Made by a program: the position numbers and the translations under genes. From Eunapius fragilis (Eukaryota; Porifera; Demospongiae; Spongillida; Spongillidae), in contig OY811976.1 in assembly GCA_963681505.1 (NCBI GenBank), forward strand, positions 8,621,677 to 8,685,676: a stretch of 64,000 nucleotides of DNA, read 5' to 3'. Shown here piece by piece: positions 36,201-51,330 of the stretch (position 1 is its first letter; every line of letters starts with the position of its first letter). The notes beneath the pieces were generated by a model. That model was not told the DNA's origin. It saw nothing but the letters and a program-made list of their open reading frames with translations, and did no database searches.

Positions 36201-36875
36201 GGGGGTAGGTCTTCCTTACAGGGTGGGGTAGGTCTTCCTTACAGGGTTGGGGGTAGGTCTTCCTTACAGGTTGGGGTAGGTCTTCCTTACAGGGTGGGGG
36301 TAGGTCTTCCTACCCACAAAAGTGATAGACACACCTCAAACTGGGTCACTCCCATGTACTTCTCCTCCCCAGGTTGATCGGGGTGGGTGTACGAGGAGCG
36401 GTAGAATCCCTTCATGTTGTTGGCAAGCACGCCAGTATATTCCAAATACAGCACCACCTCCCCCGGGGGTAATGTGGCAGGGAAATCAAGGGTAGCTCTC
36501 TCCTCGTCCACGCAGTAAGCAACTGCCGCCACTAAGGAACTTGAGCCTGTGCAGGAGGAAGTTCATAGAAAAAAATTTTAAAAGTGTTCCTAATTGTAGC
36601 TGTACCGAAAGCAGCTGTTGCTTTGGTGATAGTAATCTCGAGACAATTGAGCACCACGTGAGACGTTGCTCGCACTACCTGCCAGGTTGGAACGACGCAT
36701 AAAGTAGAAAAGACTATTGCGTGACGACGCTGCATACCTCCGCTGTTACTTTCAGTATTCCACCAAAGGTGAAAGCCTTCAGATCCGGAGTGACTTCCAA
36801 CGTGTAGTTTTTTGGAACTACGTCATTCGGCAACCGCTGGAACGGCTTTTCTATCGCTGCAAGGTTCTGTGTCAT
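29435..36875 (-). CDS. NPEPPS: Puromycin-sensitive aminopeptidase (M1 family)
   Basis: Twenty-two exons, all in phase: 36875-36738, 36678-36606, 36531-36335, 35729-35622, 35515-35321, 35198-35102, 34874-34841, 34457-34390, 34316-34282, 34173-34003, 33498-33394, 33296-33236, 33053-32944, 32876-32813, 32393-32260, 32100-31966, 31607-31385, 30727-30528, 30254-30147, 30073-30021, 29928-29826, 29617-29435. They give 864 residues, close to the family length. The M1 exopeptidase motif GAMEN is at 270-274 (split over an intron) and the zinc site HELAH at 305-309, with the third ligand Glu in WLNEG at 328. No signal peptide, so it is cytosolic. It removes N-terminal residues from peptides downstream of the proteasome. 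The C-terminal ERAP1-like helical domain is complete and ends at TGA 29435. Introns are short but packed with GT, GA and minisatellite repeats. No broken frame was found. Confidence 0.95.
29625..29673. repeat. (GT)n microsatellite
   Basis: GT run next to the acceptor of the last aminopeptidase exon; similar tracts flank several other exons of this gene (31609-31652, 31820-31880, 33070-33100, 33184-33232). Confidence 0.95.
30731..31095. repeat. 27-28 bp minisatellite made of splice-acceptor-like units
   Basis: About 13 units of AAAGGGCTGGGGAGGA plus GAGAAGAAAATG. On the gene strand each reads as a pyrimidine tract plus CCCCAGCCCTTT, the same sequence as the acceptor of exon 30727-30528 that closes the array. 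Confidence 0.85.
33505..33960. repeat. GGGGA-rich low-complexity tract
   Basis: Long purine-rich array of GGGAGGGGAGGAGA-like units in the intron between exons 34173-34003 and 33498-33394. Confidence 0.9.
34470..34790. repeat. (GA)n-rich low-complexity tract with longer-period repeats
   Basis: GAGA tracts punctuated by GGTAGGGAGGGAGG blocks in the intron after the GAMEN exon. Confidence 0.9.
36003..36312. repeat. 24-bp minisatellite
   Basis: About 13 units of GGGTGGGGGTAGGTCTTCCT plus TACA in the intron after exon 36531-36335. Confidence 0.9.
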
Positions 36876-37203
36876 CGTTGAGTAAAATTATAAATGGGAG
36901 ACCTGTTAATAACGAGATACAATAAAATTTCCATCGAAATGTACGCATAATTAATTCAAGCTTTTACTTTTAAGGTTTATTTTTCCCTCCAGCCTGGTGA
37001 CAAGAGTGTGGAGCTTATAGAACATATAAATATGGTGTTTGCCATGGCTGCTCCAGCAGTTGATAACAACCGGGAAAAAAAGCACTTTTAAACGCTTCTT
37101 ATTTACTAATATCATCAATAAAATTGAACTGGTCTGATCGACCAGAGTAAGCTTGTACCAGTTACGACCATTTCCGGAGTTGTCTGACTTTAGACGTATG
37201 AAC

Positions 37204-37328
37204 CTAGTCCAGTGCCCATCCAATGCATCGCAGCTGCGGGTGGATAAAATATACCTCACCGCATTTTGCTTCAGCGGTGACGTAATTACCCGCTGCTGCG
37301 ATGCACTGGGTGTGGGCACGAGAACTAG
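37204..37328. mobile_element. Foldback element, family B relative
   Basis: Arms around 37204-37241 and 37288-37328 are inverted copies with some mismatches (core CGCAGCTGCGGGT against ACCCGCTGCTGCG). Confidence 0.55.
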
Positions 37329-37969
37329 CGGGTTCTCTCCCCTTAGCAGTCGTAACATGTAGTTATCCTGATTTTAAAAAAGGTTAAAACTATTTTAGTC
37401 CTCAAAATAATATTTCCCTGCATCTTATGTAAATATCATGTTCTGTATCTCAGATTTGAAATTTCACCATATACAATGTCCCCATGCGGTTTATGACATT
37501 CATTATCTACAAGTGGGTAAAAACATTCCGGCCGTATGAGAAAGTTGTTGGGCACAATCAATCCTATTGGAACCATACTAACGCAGGTTCTTATGTCACC
37601 AGCTGTTGAGAATCTTGGTCTGGGCACGAGACCAGTCACCACCCCCATCAAGCTGTGAAGTTTAATTTTTTGTATGTTGTATTTCTCTAAAAAACACAGG
37701 GGTGGAATCAAGTTCTGATTTACAGAGGATTTTTCAATCCTCTTACGTGTTCTTACACAGAAAATGAGGCGTGTGATTGTAGGTGATTCTCTGTATTAAT
37801 ATCACACAATGAGTTCCACCTGTTTTTTCACCCCTGTGAAATGTTTCCTAGGAAACGTTCTTTGATGGAATGGAGAAGGTCTGTATGTGTTTATCCCTCC
37901 GGAACGCTTCACGCAGACCCCGGCATCACACGACTTTACGTGAGATCACGAGATCCATGCAACGCCCTC

Positions 37970-37977
37970 TATATAAG
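37970..37977 (+). promoter_or_regulatory. TATA box (TATATAAG)
   Basis: TATATAAG lies 47 bases before the ATG at 38017 of the small four-exon gene. Confidence 0.55.
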
Positions 37978-38016
37978 CTCTCCCTCTCAAATTTCTTGTA
38001 ATAATTGACTACGGCC

Positions 38017-39036
38017 ATGTTCGCAGCAGTGTATGGACTTATTTGGAAGGCGAAAAAAGCGAGACCAGAAGAAGAAAATACAGCAGGTGAGTTTATGGTT
38101 CGAATTAAAAACATATTCGTTGCAAAACTATATATATTGTTTGGAGGAGCTGAGTTGAAACAGTCTGAATTGTATAAACGCTCAGTTCCTACGTGTATGT
38201 GCCAAATTTTGTGGTAAAGACAGCCAGCCCTCTAAAGCATAAGGACTAGGGCTCTATGGGTGTCGCATTATTCAGCGAGCTTCGTTGTAATGCTCCTTGT
38301 TCAGTAGTATTAATTTACATAGCTAAACACTTTCAGAAATAGCATATATTGCGCGTGATAAAACTCTTCATTTCATTTTACAGTATCTGTGATAGCGGAT
38401 GATGACTTAGTGGAGCAGAATGAGCTTGCACCAATGCAGCAGGGAAAGGAGGAAGATGGTGATGAACTGAATCATGGTGAGCAATCACACTGAGTCAGGA
38501 TGTTGAAAAATGTGATTCCTTATCTACAGCCTTTGATGGACTGTCTGCAACTACCAATTTGACATTGGAAAAGACTGAAGATATTATTAGGTATGTTGTA
38601 TTGGGATTAAAAAAAAAAAAACCAGATGGGATTTTTACATGTGTACTTACAATATCATTGCATGGATGGAATACTTGAGGAAGCAGCTAAGTAGGATGGG
38701 GATGAGGATGGGGAGGTTACAAAAGCAACGCTATGCTAAAAGTAAGGGTGCCTACATGTAGCCACTCACCTTCCTTATAACTGTGCCTGGCAATGATACT
38801 TGATGGAGCTCTGATTGATGTTAATTATATCTGAACATTTTAAAACAACGTAGTGAGGTTGATGAGGATACTTACATTTTATTACTTAATTGTTACATAT
38901 TCACATGTCTGTAATGTTTTTATTTAGTGGTAAGTATAACTGCATTCTCTGCCACTTAAAGCAGGAAATCCCAGGAGCACGCAAGTCACAATTTCAATCT
39001 GGCAGGGCACAATCCAAAACAACTACTGAAAACTGA
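38017..39036 (+). CDS. Small acidic four-exon protein, function unknown
   Basis: Predicted exons 38017-38086, 38384-38476, 38530-38590 and 38928-39036 (110 residues). All borders are GT-AG, all phases match, and a TATA box lies upstream. The product starts MFAAVYGLIWKAKKARPEEE, is Asp/Glu-rich in the middle, and ends with a CILCH motif that could be half of a zinc finger. After the stop another frame at about 39047-39120 shows CACLMW ... EHVHS, which could be the rest of a BED-like zinc finger, so the gene may have lost its 3' part through a frame break. I do not recognise the family. Confidence 0.45.
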
Positions 39037-39558
39037 AAAAGGGCAAAAGTGTGCATGTTTGATGTGGGTTAGCACCACCACCTTTAAGGGTTCACCTGAG
39101 CATGTACATAGCAAAAAAAGATTTTTAGGCTCCTCCTATTGTTTCCTAGACCAATGTAATTTCCATATGGCTTCTGAGACAATGGATACCTCTGACCCTG
39201 TGTCCAAATTCATTGTCAAACATATGCCATCAATTGTCACCTCACAATCTCTCTAGGCATTCCCTCCCTAAAATGCTGCAAAAAATACGAATCTTACCCA
39301 TGAAATCTTCCCCATCGTCACCTCCCCATCGTCACCTCCCCATCTTGAACTCTTTATTGCCACATTCTTTTGTTCCTGATCATGACTTCTTTCACCATCT
39401 TTATCTCTCTCCGTTTGCTCCTCCATCACCAGCTGGGACTGTCCGATATCCCCCAGGCATTTTCCCCGACAGCTGACCACACATCATCCGTACATGGTCT
39501 ATTTTTTCGCACCTAAAACACTAAGCTCTCGTGAATTGACATTTACCTGAAATATGGT

Positions 39559-41140
39559 CACTCCTTCCACGGATACTGCTGTTTCTTTTTGCCACCGGTA
39601 CCATAGGCGCTGCCCACTCTGAGAACTGTACTGTAGCTTCTCATCTTGTACTGGGTGCTCTCTTGACTGTTGTGGTTTCTCTCACCTTTGAAAGAAACGG
39701 ATCCTTGTCTATCCAGTTTCATATGGAAGGGTCTGGACACCATAATATCGCTCTGGTCCAACGTACATGTAGCATCAAGACTGTCGCCTGGGATGGGAAC
39801 ATCGAGTTCTGGCCCACCCTCTGAATTCTGGAGGATACCATTGGAAGGACTTGTCGGCTTTCACTGAATAGGTACTGCAATGGCCTGTGGTCAGAAAGCA
39901 CCATGAACACTCGATTGATTGTTGGATAGGTCTAACTTGCTGAAAGGTTTAGCTCTGGCAATGGATGCCAACAGTTCATCTATGCAAGATAGAGGGTATG
40001 GGTCCACCAAGCTAACTTGGTTCACTGTAAGCTTGTAGTCCCCGCAGACACGGATATTACTGTCTCTTTTTATCCGCTACCCACTCTGAGACGGGCTGAA
40101 TTTATGTCTTCGTCACCAACCTGTCCAATTCCATCACAACTTTTTTGCGTAGAGCAAAAGGGATTGGCCTGAGCTTGAAGAACTACGGGGTGGCTCTCTT
40201 GTCAACTCCCTTTATCAGCCCAAGCTCCTCCTTAAACAGGTCCTGGTCCTTGTCTAACACTCGCTTTAGGCCCCCTGAGTTGCAAGTGGTGTGTATGCAG
40301 TGACTCGCTGTGTCCCCTGGCTGCAAGATGTCCAACCTCTCCTTCCCATTAGAGTTGGTCCCCCGTACAGCAATCACCAACAGATTTAATGCTTGTTGTA
40401 ATGTACCTGAGATCTGGCAGTTTATCTCCTAAGTACTGAAGTGAGGTTTCTGTAGCAGCGGTCTGGACCCACGGGCCACGAGTATTTTTAGGTCTGTTAA
40501 CTTATAACGCACACTGCTGCCCAATCACATCATAACGGACACTGCTGCCCAATCACATCATAACGGGCACTGTGCCCAATCACATCAAAATTTTAAAATC
40601 ACACTTTAGCTTCATATGAAAGAGGGTGTAAACATTGTACTCCTGACTTTCTTCCATTCTGCTGGAAGAACTTTTCTTGTTCTTGGCCATGTGCTGATGC
40701 TCTGATCGACTTGTGGCTGAGCTTCCTTCCTACGGCTTTGACAAGCCTCTGGCTATGTGGTCCGCACGCCTGACAAATAGCAGTTGCGAAGCGGCACTTC
40801 GGTGCATGTTGCTTCCCCCTAGCAATGAAAAGATGTACCAGCTGGCATTTTTGTTGCCTTTTTGCAGGTTCTGGTTTAAGGACATGGATGGACTCCTGCA
40901 GACCTAGGTTTCCAATATCTCACACTCCTGTCGCTAGGTCATGCGCTTGGGCAATCTCAATAGCTCTACTAAATGTGAGCTGAGACTTCCAGTCCCAGTT
41001 GTCCGCATCTCTGTCAAATTGCCCGAAGGTTTTGTGTAGAGATGCCATGTGCATCTTTAGAAAAAGAAAAATGTGTGCCGTTTTATCTCGTTGCCAAATG
41101 TAGTAACTCAGCTCCAATGCATGTGTCCACACTAATGGCT
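39559..41140 (-). pseudogene. Decayed Ty3/gypsy-type retrotransposon
   Basis: Minus strand, in 5' to 3' order: a gag-like end (TFSRAIEIAQAHDLA, about 40925-41000), a reverse-transcriptase entry region (DLFKEELGLIKGV, about 40200-40260), RT remnants to about 39950, and an RNase H start (LSDHRPLQYLFSESRQV, about 39850-39900). Many stops and frame changes lie between, so it is a fossil. No LTR pair was recognised. Confidence 0.7.
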
Positions 41141-41152
41141 TGCACAGACAAA

Positions 41153-41377
<225 letters not shown>

Positions 41378-41925
41378 CAACATGAACAAACATAAACTTA
41401 CAGCAGAAAAAAAGGCCATTCAAAAGACACACGGTAATGTCTACAGTGTATTATGCAAGCAGGGCTGGGCGGCCATGATATGTCCATATGTCCTGGCTAG
41501 ACAACGTCTTTGTAGTTTACCACTCCACTACACCGACCTACAAGGCCACTACTGTATCTTCAACATATTTTGGATAATGGTCATGATTCAATTGGAGCTA
41601 TCTCTGAAATAGGAAGTTCCTGTGTGTGTACCCTCACTGCTTGTTCTAAATCAGGTAGTGCCTGCTATGTGCGAGCTCAAATTTACAGTACGATTAAATT
41701 GTAGTTGGTATTCCAAACGTGATGTAAAATATACAATAACACCATTTCTTATGGCATTGGGAGGTAAACTGGCATAATTGCTCTGAATCTGCAACATGTA
41801 TTGAATTAAATGAGAAATTAGATACATCCCAGTGTATTCATAATTCCTTCCTGGATAGACTCCTACTCACTGTCTGTCACTGTCTGTAACAGTAACATAT
41901 ACTGAACCCCGCCCCAACCTGATGC

Positions 41926-44205
41926 ATGGTGAATGCTAACCAATTACCATATAGGTATGGACCGAGGGAGGGGCAAAAAACAAAGTGCAAGACACCATAT
42001 ATAAGACTGTGTGTTAATAATTTCACCTCCTCTAGTGTTGGTGCGAATGAAAGCATTTCACACACCATCTGTGGCATGTGCTCCAAGTCCTACAATGATC
42101 CTAGGATTCTACCATGTTTGCACTCCTTCTGTCAACAATGTCTCCTTCATGAGATAGAGAAAAGTGATTCCCAACAAGTGTTCAAATGTCCCACCTGTGA
42201 TCATAGCATGAGCATCCCAGTGGGAGGGGCCAGTGGTCTCCCTCAGAACCTCCATCTTGGGTTTGAAGTAGAGGTAGCTGGGTACATGTCCAAGATTGTG
42301 GGCAACAGCGAGGTGTGTTGTGATGAATGTATAGATGGAGGCAGTGGTCCTGCAGAGGTGTTCTGTTGTACATGTCGTCAGTTCCTATGTGCCTTCTGCC
42401 ACGAATACCACAAACGTAACCGAAAATGGTCCGAACACAATACGGTTGGACTGGACCAGGAGGGAGCCAAACAACTGCAGAGCACCATGAAGCCAAAGGA
42501 GTACTACTGCTCTCAGCCTAACCATGAGGACAATAAGCTGAACTTTTATTGTGAGACCTGTACCCTGCTGGTATGTAGAGACTGCACTACTCTTGCCCAC
42601 AAGGACCATGGTGTGGCTGAACTGTCCACTGTTGCAGAGGTTCATCGAGGTGAAATGAAAGGGACACTCCAACATGTCCAAGACACACTGGCCGATGCCT
42701 TTGGTGCTAATCAGAAGAAGAAGGAACAAGTGGAGATCTCCAAACATGTAGCTGAACTGACCATAAAACAGGCTTTTGAACAGCTGTATGAAAGACTTGA
42801 GGAGAGGAAGAAGGTACTGTTGTCACAGATTGAATCCATAGCACTCACCCAGGCAACAGGCCTTACCCTCCAGAAGGAGCAGCTTGAGAAGATCCAACAG
42901 GACATCAGTCAATACCCTGAGGTGACTTCCCACATCCTCCAGACCCACACTGACCATGAGGTGGTAGCTATGGGAGGACTTGTACCCACTGAACTGAAGG
43001 CCATCATTAAGAAGGTAGAAAATGTGGTTATACCAACAAGCCATTATGGACCTATAACTGCACAATTTACATCACATTCTCTTACAAAGGAGATATCATC
43101 ATTTGGTGATGTCTTTGACCAATCTCCAGCTCCAGGTCAAAGCATAATTACATTTCAAAAAGTGTTTAGAGAAAATGAAAAATGTGTGGTGAAATTGGAA
43201 ACCAGAATGTTTAATGGAGAGAGGTACCCACGTGGTGGTGTAAAGGTTCAGGCTGAGATGAGGTCCAAGAACCATAATGGAGCAGTTGTGTTTGGAGAGG
43301 TGGAGGACCGCAGGGATGGTATCTACACCATCACCCTCACCCCTCAGGCTGCTGGTCTTCACCAGTTCCTCATCACAATGGAGGGTCAGCATGTACAGAA
43401 CAGTCCTCTCGACCTTGATGTCAGATCTAAACCTGACTACCTCACCTTATGTAAACCCCAACAAGTGATTGAGTGTCATGATCCATTCTTTGTTGCTGTC
43501 GATGACAGTGGAGACGTCTATGTAACAAGTTTTGATCACCGCATTTATGTGTTTGATCAAACAGGTCAACTTAAGAATACCATAGGTAGTTATGGAAGTG
43601 ATGATGGTCAATTTGACTGTCCACATGGTATATGCATCAAGGGAGATGAGATGTATGTTGCTGATGGTGAAAACAATCGTATACAGAAGCTGACATTAAA
43701 GGGAGAGTTCCTTAGTTCATTTGGCGAGTATGGATCAGATCGGGGTGAGTTTGAATGTCCCACTGCAATCATTGTAGACTCAAACAATAGGCTCATTGTT
43801 TGTGATACATATAAAGTACAAATATTTAATCAAGATGGTGCTTGGATATTGACCATAGATGGTACTGGCGCTGGCAAGCAGTCATTTGGGTTTATTCAAG
43901 ACATTGCCTTGGACCCTCTTGGAAACATTCATATTGCCACCTATGAAGATACAATCAAAGTCTTCACCAAGAAAGGTGTCTACGTAAGAAGTTATGGTGG
44001 TAAGGATATTCATAGTGGTATAGCAATTGATGAACAAGGTTATAGTTTTGTCACTAATGCAAGTCGTCTCACCATCTTTGATCCTAATGGAAACGAGATT
44101 CACACAGTTCGAGATTTGGTATTTCCCAATGGTATTGCATTGGATCCCAGAGATAGTAGTGTCTATGTTGTTGACAAATGTACTGTTTTAAAGTACTCTA
44201 TTTAG
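41926..44205 (+). CDS. TRIM-NHL protein (RING, B-boxes, coiled coil, filamin, NHL)
   Basis: Open frame of 759 codons. RING C3HC4 at residues 49-91 (CGMC ... CLHSFC ... CPTC), two B-box zinc fingers at about 130-235 (second: NFYCETCTLLVCRDCTTLAH), coiled coil about 240-370, a filamin-type immunoglobulin repeat about 385-505, and an NHL beta-propeller about 515-757 with repeated GQFDCPHGICIKGDEMYVAD-like blades. This is the layout of TRIM2/TRIM3/TRIM71: RING ubiquitin ligases whose NHL propeller binds RNA or protein. The first 36 residues look non-conserved and a good acceptor (CACCTCCTCTAG) ends at 42035, so the true start may lie in an unseen upstream exon. The rest is one exon, complete to TAG at 44203-44205. 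The exact orthologue cannot be told. Confidence 0.9.
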   Translation: MVNANQLPYRYGPREGQKTKCKTPYIRLCVNNFTSSSVGANESISHTICGMCSKSYNDPRILPCLHSFCQQCLLHEIEKSDSQQVFKCPTCDHSMSIPVGGASGLPQNLHLGFEVEVAGYMSKIVGNSEVCCDECIDGGSGPAEVFCCTCRQFLCAFCHEYHKRNRKWSEHNTVGLDQEGAKQLQSTMKPKEYYCSQPNHEDNKLNFYCETCTLLVCRDCTTLAHKDHGVAELSTVAEVHRGEMKGTLQHVQDTLADAFGANQKKKEQVEISKHVAELTIKQAFEQLYERLEERKKVLLSQIESIALTQATGLTLQKEQLEKIQQDISQYPEVTSHILQTHTDHEVVAMGGLVPTELKAIIKKVENVVIPTSHYGPITAQFTSHSLTKEISSFGDVFDQSPAPGQSIITFQKVFRENEKCVVKLETRMFNGERYPRGGVKVQAEMRSKNHNGAVVFGEVEDRRDGIYTITLTPQAAGLHQFLITMEGQHVQNSPLDLDVRSKPDYLTLCKPQQVIECHDPFFVAVDDSGDVYVTSFDHRIYVFDQTGQLKNTIGSYGSDDGQFDCPHGICIKGDEMYVADGENNRIQKLTLKGEFLSSFGEYGSDRGEFECPTAIIVDSNNRLIVCDTYKVQIFNQDGAWILTIDGTGAGKQSFGFIQDIALDPLGNIHIATYEDTIKVFTKKGVYVRSYGGKDIHSGIAIDEQGYSFVTNASRLTIFDPNGNEIHTVRDLVFPNGIALDPRDSSVYVVDKCTVLKYSI

Positions 44206-44491
44206 AAATCCAATTATGTAATGGAGATATATTGTGATTCAGTATGAGTGTGTGTACTGTGCTACAGCTGGTATTAATGTTGTTGTCATTACCCATGATG
44301 AGTTATAATCTCTCGGGCAAATTTTTTGATTGTAGTGGTTGCTAAGGCTTCAGTCCAGAATATATACGCAATGCCAAAGGAATAATGCTGCTGGCTTATG
44401 ATGAGTCATTTTCCCTCTGTTGTGTAGAATATGTATCATGGTAGTGCAATGTTTGTATAGCTTAGACCCAACAACAGGAACATTGTTTTTA

Positions 44492-44776
44492 ACAAGTAAA
44501 TAAAAACATTCTCTAATGAGAGAGTTGTTGGTATATAGGATTGACCAATGGTGGTTTAAAAAGCATGGAAACAAGAGCGACAGAAAGTTTACTGGAAAAT
44601 TGAAATAGGCCTATATTTAGCACACTCACATTATAACAGTGCATGCCTGAGTAATGGGCTAAATATAGGCCTATATCAAAATTTCTGTCGCTCTTGTTTC
44701 CATGCTTTTTACACTACCATTGGTCAATCCTATATACCAAAAACTCTCTCATTAGAGAATGTTTTTATTTACTTGT
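44492..44776. mobile_element. Foldback transposon, family A copy 2
   Basis: 285 bp, nearly a perfect foldback, with the same ends as 9489-9775 (ACAAGTAAATAAAAACATTC). It lies about 290 bases after the TRIM-NHL stop codon. The central part differs from copy 1, so the two are old relatives rather than a fresh pair. Confidence 0.85.
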
Positions 44777-44943
44777 AGTGCACACACACACTGTTAGTGT
44801 TGTATATGTATGTTGATGGGAGGACATATAGTTGTGTGTGATTATAACTAATCCAGGTTTTTGCTGATAGCCTCCTGCACTATGAACCAAACCTTCTCAT
44901 TACATACTGCTATGTGTACATAGTTGTCTGCTGAAACAACATC

Positions 44944-48787
<3,844 letters not shown>

Positions 48788-49377
48788 CAGCCTCCTGTGC
48801 TGTCCCTATGTATCAGAAGATAGAGTGTGGTGCCGCAGGCGCCTCGTTCTAGCCAAGATGGCGTTTATTAATTGGGAGACGAGTTAGCGAGTTTCAATGA
48901 AGAGTGTCGGGAGGGAGGGACAGGTGCAATTTGAGGTCAGATTCGGAGAGGGGGTGAAAAGTTGAGGGGCGTAGCGGGCCTTCGGCCCCCCCTACCCTAC
49001 CCTAAGTCCTAATTTTTTCTTCTAACACACACAGTCCTTCGGACTGTTTGTGTTATAGACAACATCTTGATGCTAAGCTGATATCATCTTGCCACCTATT
49101 GTAGCACATTTATAAGTTCCCATATGACTAGAACTGCAGTTACAGACTCTTTACTGCCTTTATTGTTCCACTAGAAACAAAACTGAAATTGCCCTTAGGA
49201 CTTTTTGAAAATGCCCCACAACACTCACATTCTGTCACCTACAGCAAAATATGTATAGGCATGTAGACACAGTAGCTCCACGTGGACTATCTATATCATA
49301 TAGCATTTCCTATTATAGTTACCAGTACACTCAGTGGCTCTTACACACAAGACACATAGAACTGGTGGTCCGCTTAC

Positions 49378-49659
49378 CCATATCCCTGATGGTCCCCTTA
49401 CCACTTTGCACTCCCTGCACCACCCTCTGTGCCAGGTCTCTCCTTCCCATCTCCACCAAAGCACGGGACAGCCTCTGTCGTGGGGCCGCCATTGCTTCAT
49501 GGACCCAAAGCTTCATCATCTTCTCCATGCACACCTCTGGTGGTCCTTGTAGGGCATCCAAGACGACTGGTTGCAGACCCAGACTACTCCCCAGCTCCTT
49601 CCATTGCCCTGATATGCTGGAGACAGCCTCAATGGCACTGGTGAGGTGGTGTGAACTAG
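49378..49659 (-). CDS. Death-domain exon
   Basis: One internal exon with acceptor CATGTAG and donor GTAAGC; phase 1 at both ends. It encodes about 94 residues with the Death pattern: SISGQWKELGSSLGL, then CMEKMMKLWVHEA, then RQRLSRALVEMGRRDLAQRV. By family it is a homotypic protein-interaction module of apoptosis and immune adaptors. It lies 0.6 kb upstream of, and on the same strand as, the macrodomain-RING-DTC gene, but its phase does not fit the next visible exon (which enters in phase 0), so an exon is missing between them or it belongs to another gene. Confidence 0.7.
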
Positions 49660-50267
49660 CTACATGGGGAAGAGGAAATATAAAAGAGGTGAGGGGCACT
49701 CCCCTCCCTCCTCCCCATAACCGTATGTTGCTCCCAGTAATACGCCCACAGATGGCCACCACTGCACACGTGTGCTGAGTGGTCTTCACTTTGCACACAA
49801 ATATAAACTACTGCATGACATCATGGTGAGTTTTCAATTACACAATAATTGCACACAGCTTGTATGTATTTTGCCATTAATTTGCCATTCAGATAGCACT
49901 TTGCACAATACGGTTTGGCCTCACAGGTAGGTTACATGATGAATGAGTGCAGGACATGGAAGAGGGAGTCTGATCTACATGCACAAAATGAGTGTATGTG
50001 GATCAATGAGATGGGTGTGGCATCACTAGTCAACTGTAGATGTGACATAACTAGTGTGTGCACCCTCAGGGTCCTGTCATGGTGTGTGTGTGTACCTTCA
50101 TCTGTCTGTACTTCAACATGTGTACCTGCTCTTCCACACTCCTGCACATATGCTCAACATCTGATGATGGCCCCCCAGTGTATTACCTGACATACATCAG
50201 GGTAGTTTATGCCCATCCCAAAAGCAAACTACTATTCTAAGTGGGCCGTCACTTTTCCTAAATGAAG

Positions 50268-51330
50268 TTATAATGGAATCCTGCACAGACGGTACGGGTT
50301 GCACCTGTATACATATCTACCAGTCAAAACATAGGCAGATTGGGTGCTGCTACAGGCTCTGTAATTTCCTCCCTCATTGAATAAAAGAAGTTGTATAGTT
50401 TTACACATTCCTGGGCCAAATCCTGGCACTTTGATTACCTGTGGAAGTTTGCGTCTAAAAGATTTAAGCTTCATAAGTAGTGGCATAAATACCTCCTCAA
50501 CACTTGTCTTTTGTAGTACTGTGTATTGAAAAATGTTGGATTTATCGGGTGATGCTGCAACAACCACAGGGTTATCAAGGCTTTTATAAGATGGTGGCAA
50601 CCTCATTTCTTGTTGCAGGGGTTGCAGTAGCTGTCATTGCCATGATGTTGACATGAGATGGGATCAAGCCCCTGACTGCTCCCAAATGTCTAAACTCCTG
50701 CCTGAAGTACTCTCCCTTATATGATATCGTAAATACATCATTTTAAACACCAGTGCAATTGTGGACACATGGGCAACGTATGGTAGCACAGTGCACTTCA
50801 TCAATGACGAAGGCAACCAGATCGGTACGATAAATAGGTGTTCGTAGCATCTCCCTCCATGTTGCATTCTTAAGCAGAAGTTCAGGACCAAAGAAAACTA
50901 TTTGGGCTTCCCCTCTTAAAACAGTTTCTTGCTGCCCTTTATCGTCCGACTGACTACTCAAATAGGCCACCTTCAACCCTTTCACGTTAAGATTTGTACC
51001 TATAATAAACACAGATGTACAGTACATGTCCAAGTATATCTGAACAAAATGCACGTGCAATACAATAATCTTGTATCTGATCTTTCATCCAAGCAATTAG
51101 TGGTGACACAACTATCCCAATGCTACCAACGCGTTGGTATAGATTGTCAAATGCCAAGGGTAGCACTGCGAAACAAAACGATTTTCTGCTCCTTGTAGGA
51201 AGGCTTGTAAACATGTCCTTGTGGTCCATACAGCTTTGTTAGGACGTATAGAGGTATAGCCCAATCTCTTGCTAGCGCATATGATAGCTGCTTCAATATC
51301 ATGATATTGCAATAACCAATAATTAACAAA
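50268..51330 (-). pseudogene. Decayed RecQ-like DNA helicase fragment
   Basis: Minus strand, in three frames: an ATP-binding region with MFTSLPTRSRKSFCFAVLPL, in which the usual GxGKS is degraded to RSRKS, followed by VVSPLIAWMKDQIQ (about 51060-51215). Then EAQIVFFGPELLLKNATWRE and VAFVIDEVHC, a DEVH box (about 50770-50905). Then a weaker block with NPVVVAASPDKSNI (about 50530-50580). The order is that of RecQ-type helicases, which are highly multiplied in sponges and cnidarians. Frame changes and the damaged Walker A motif mark it as non-functional. Confidence 0.65.
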
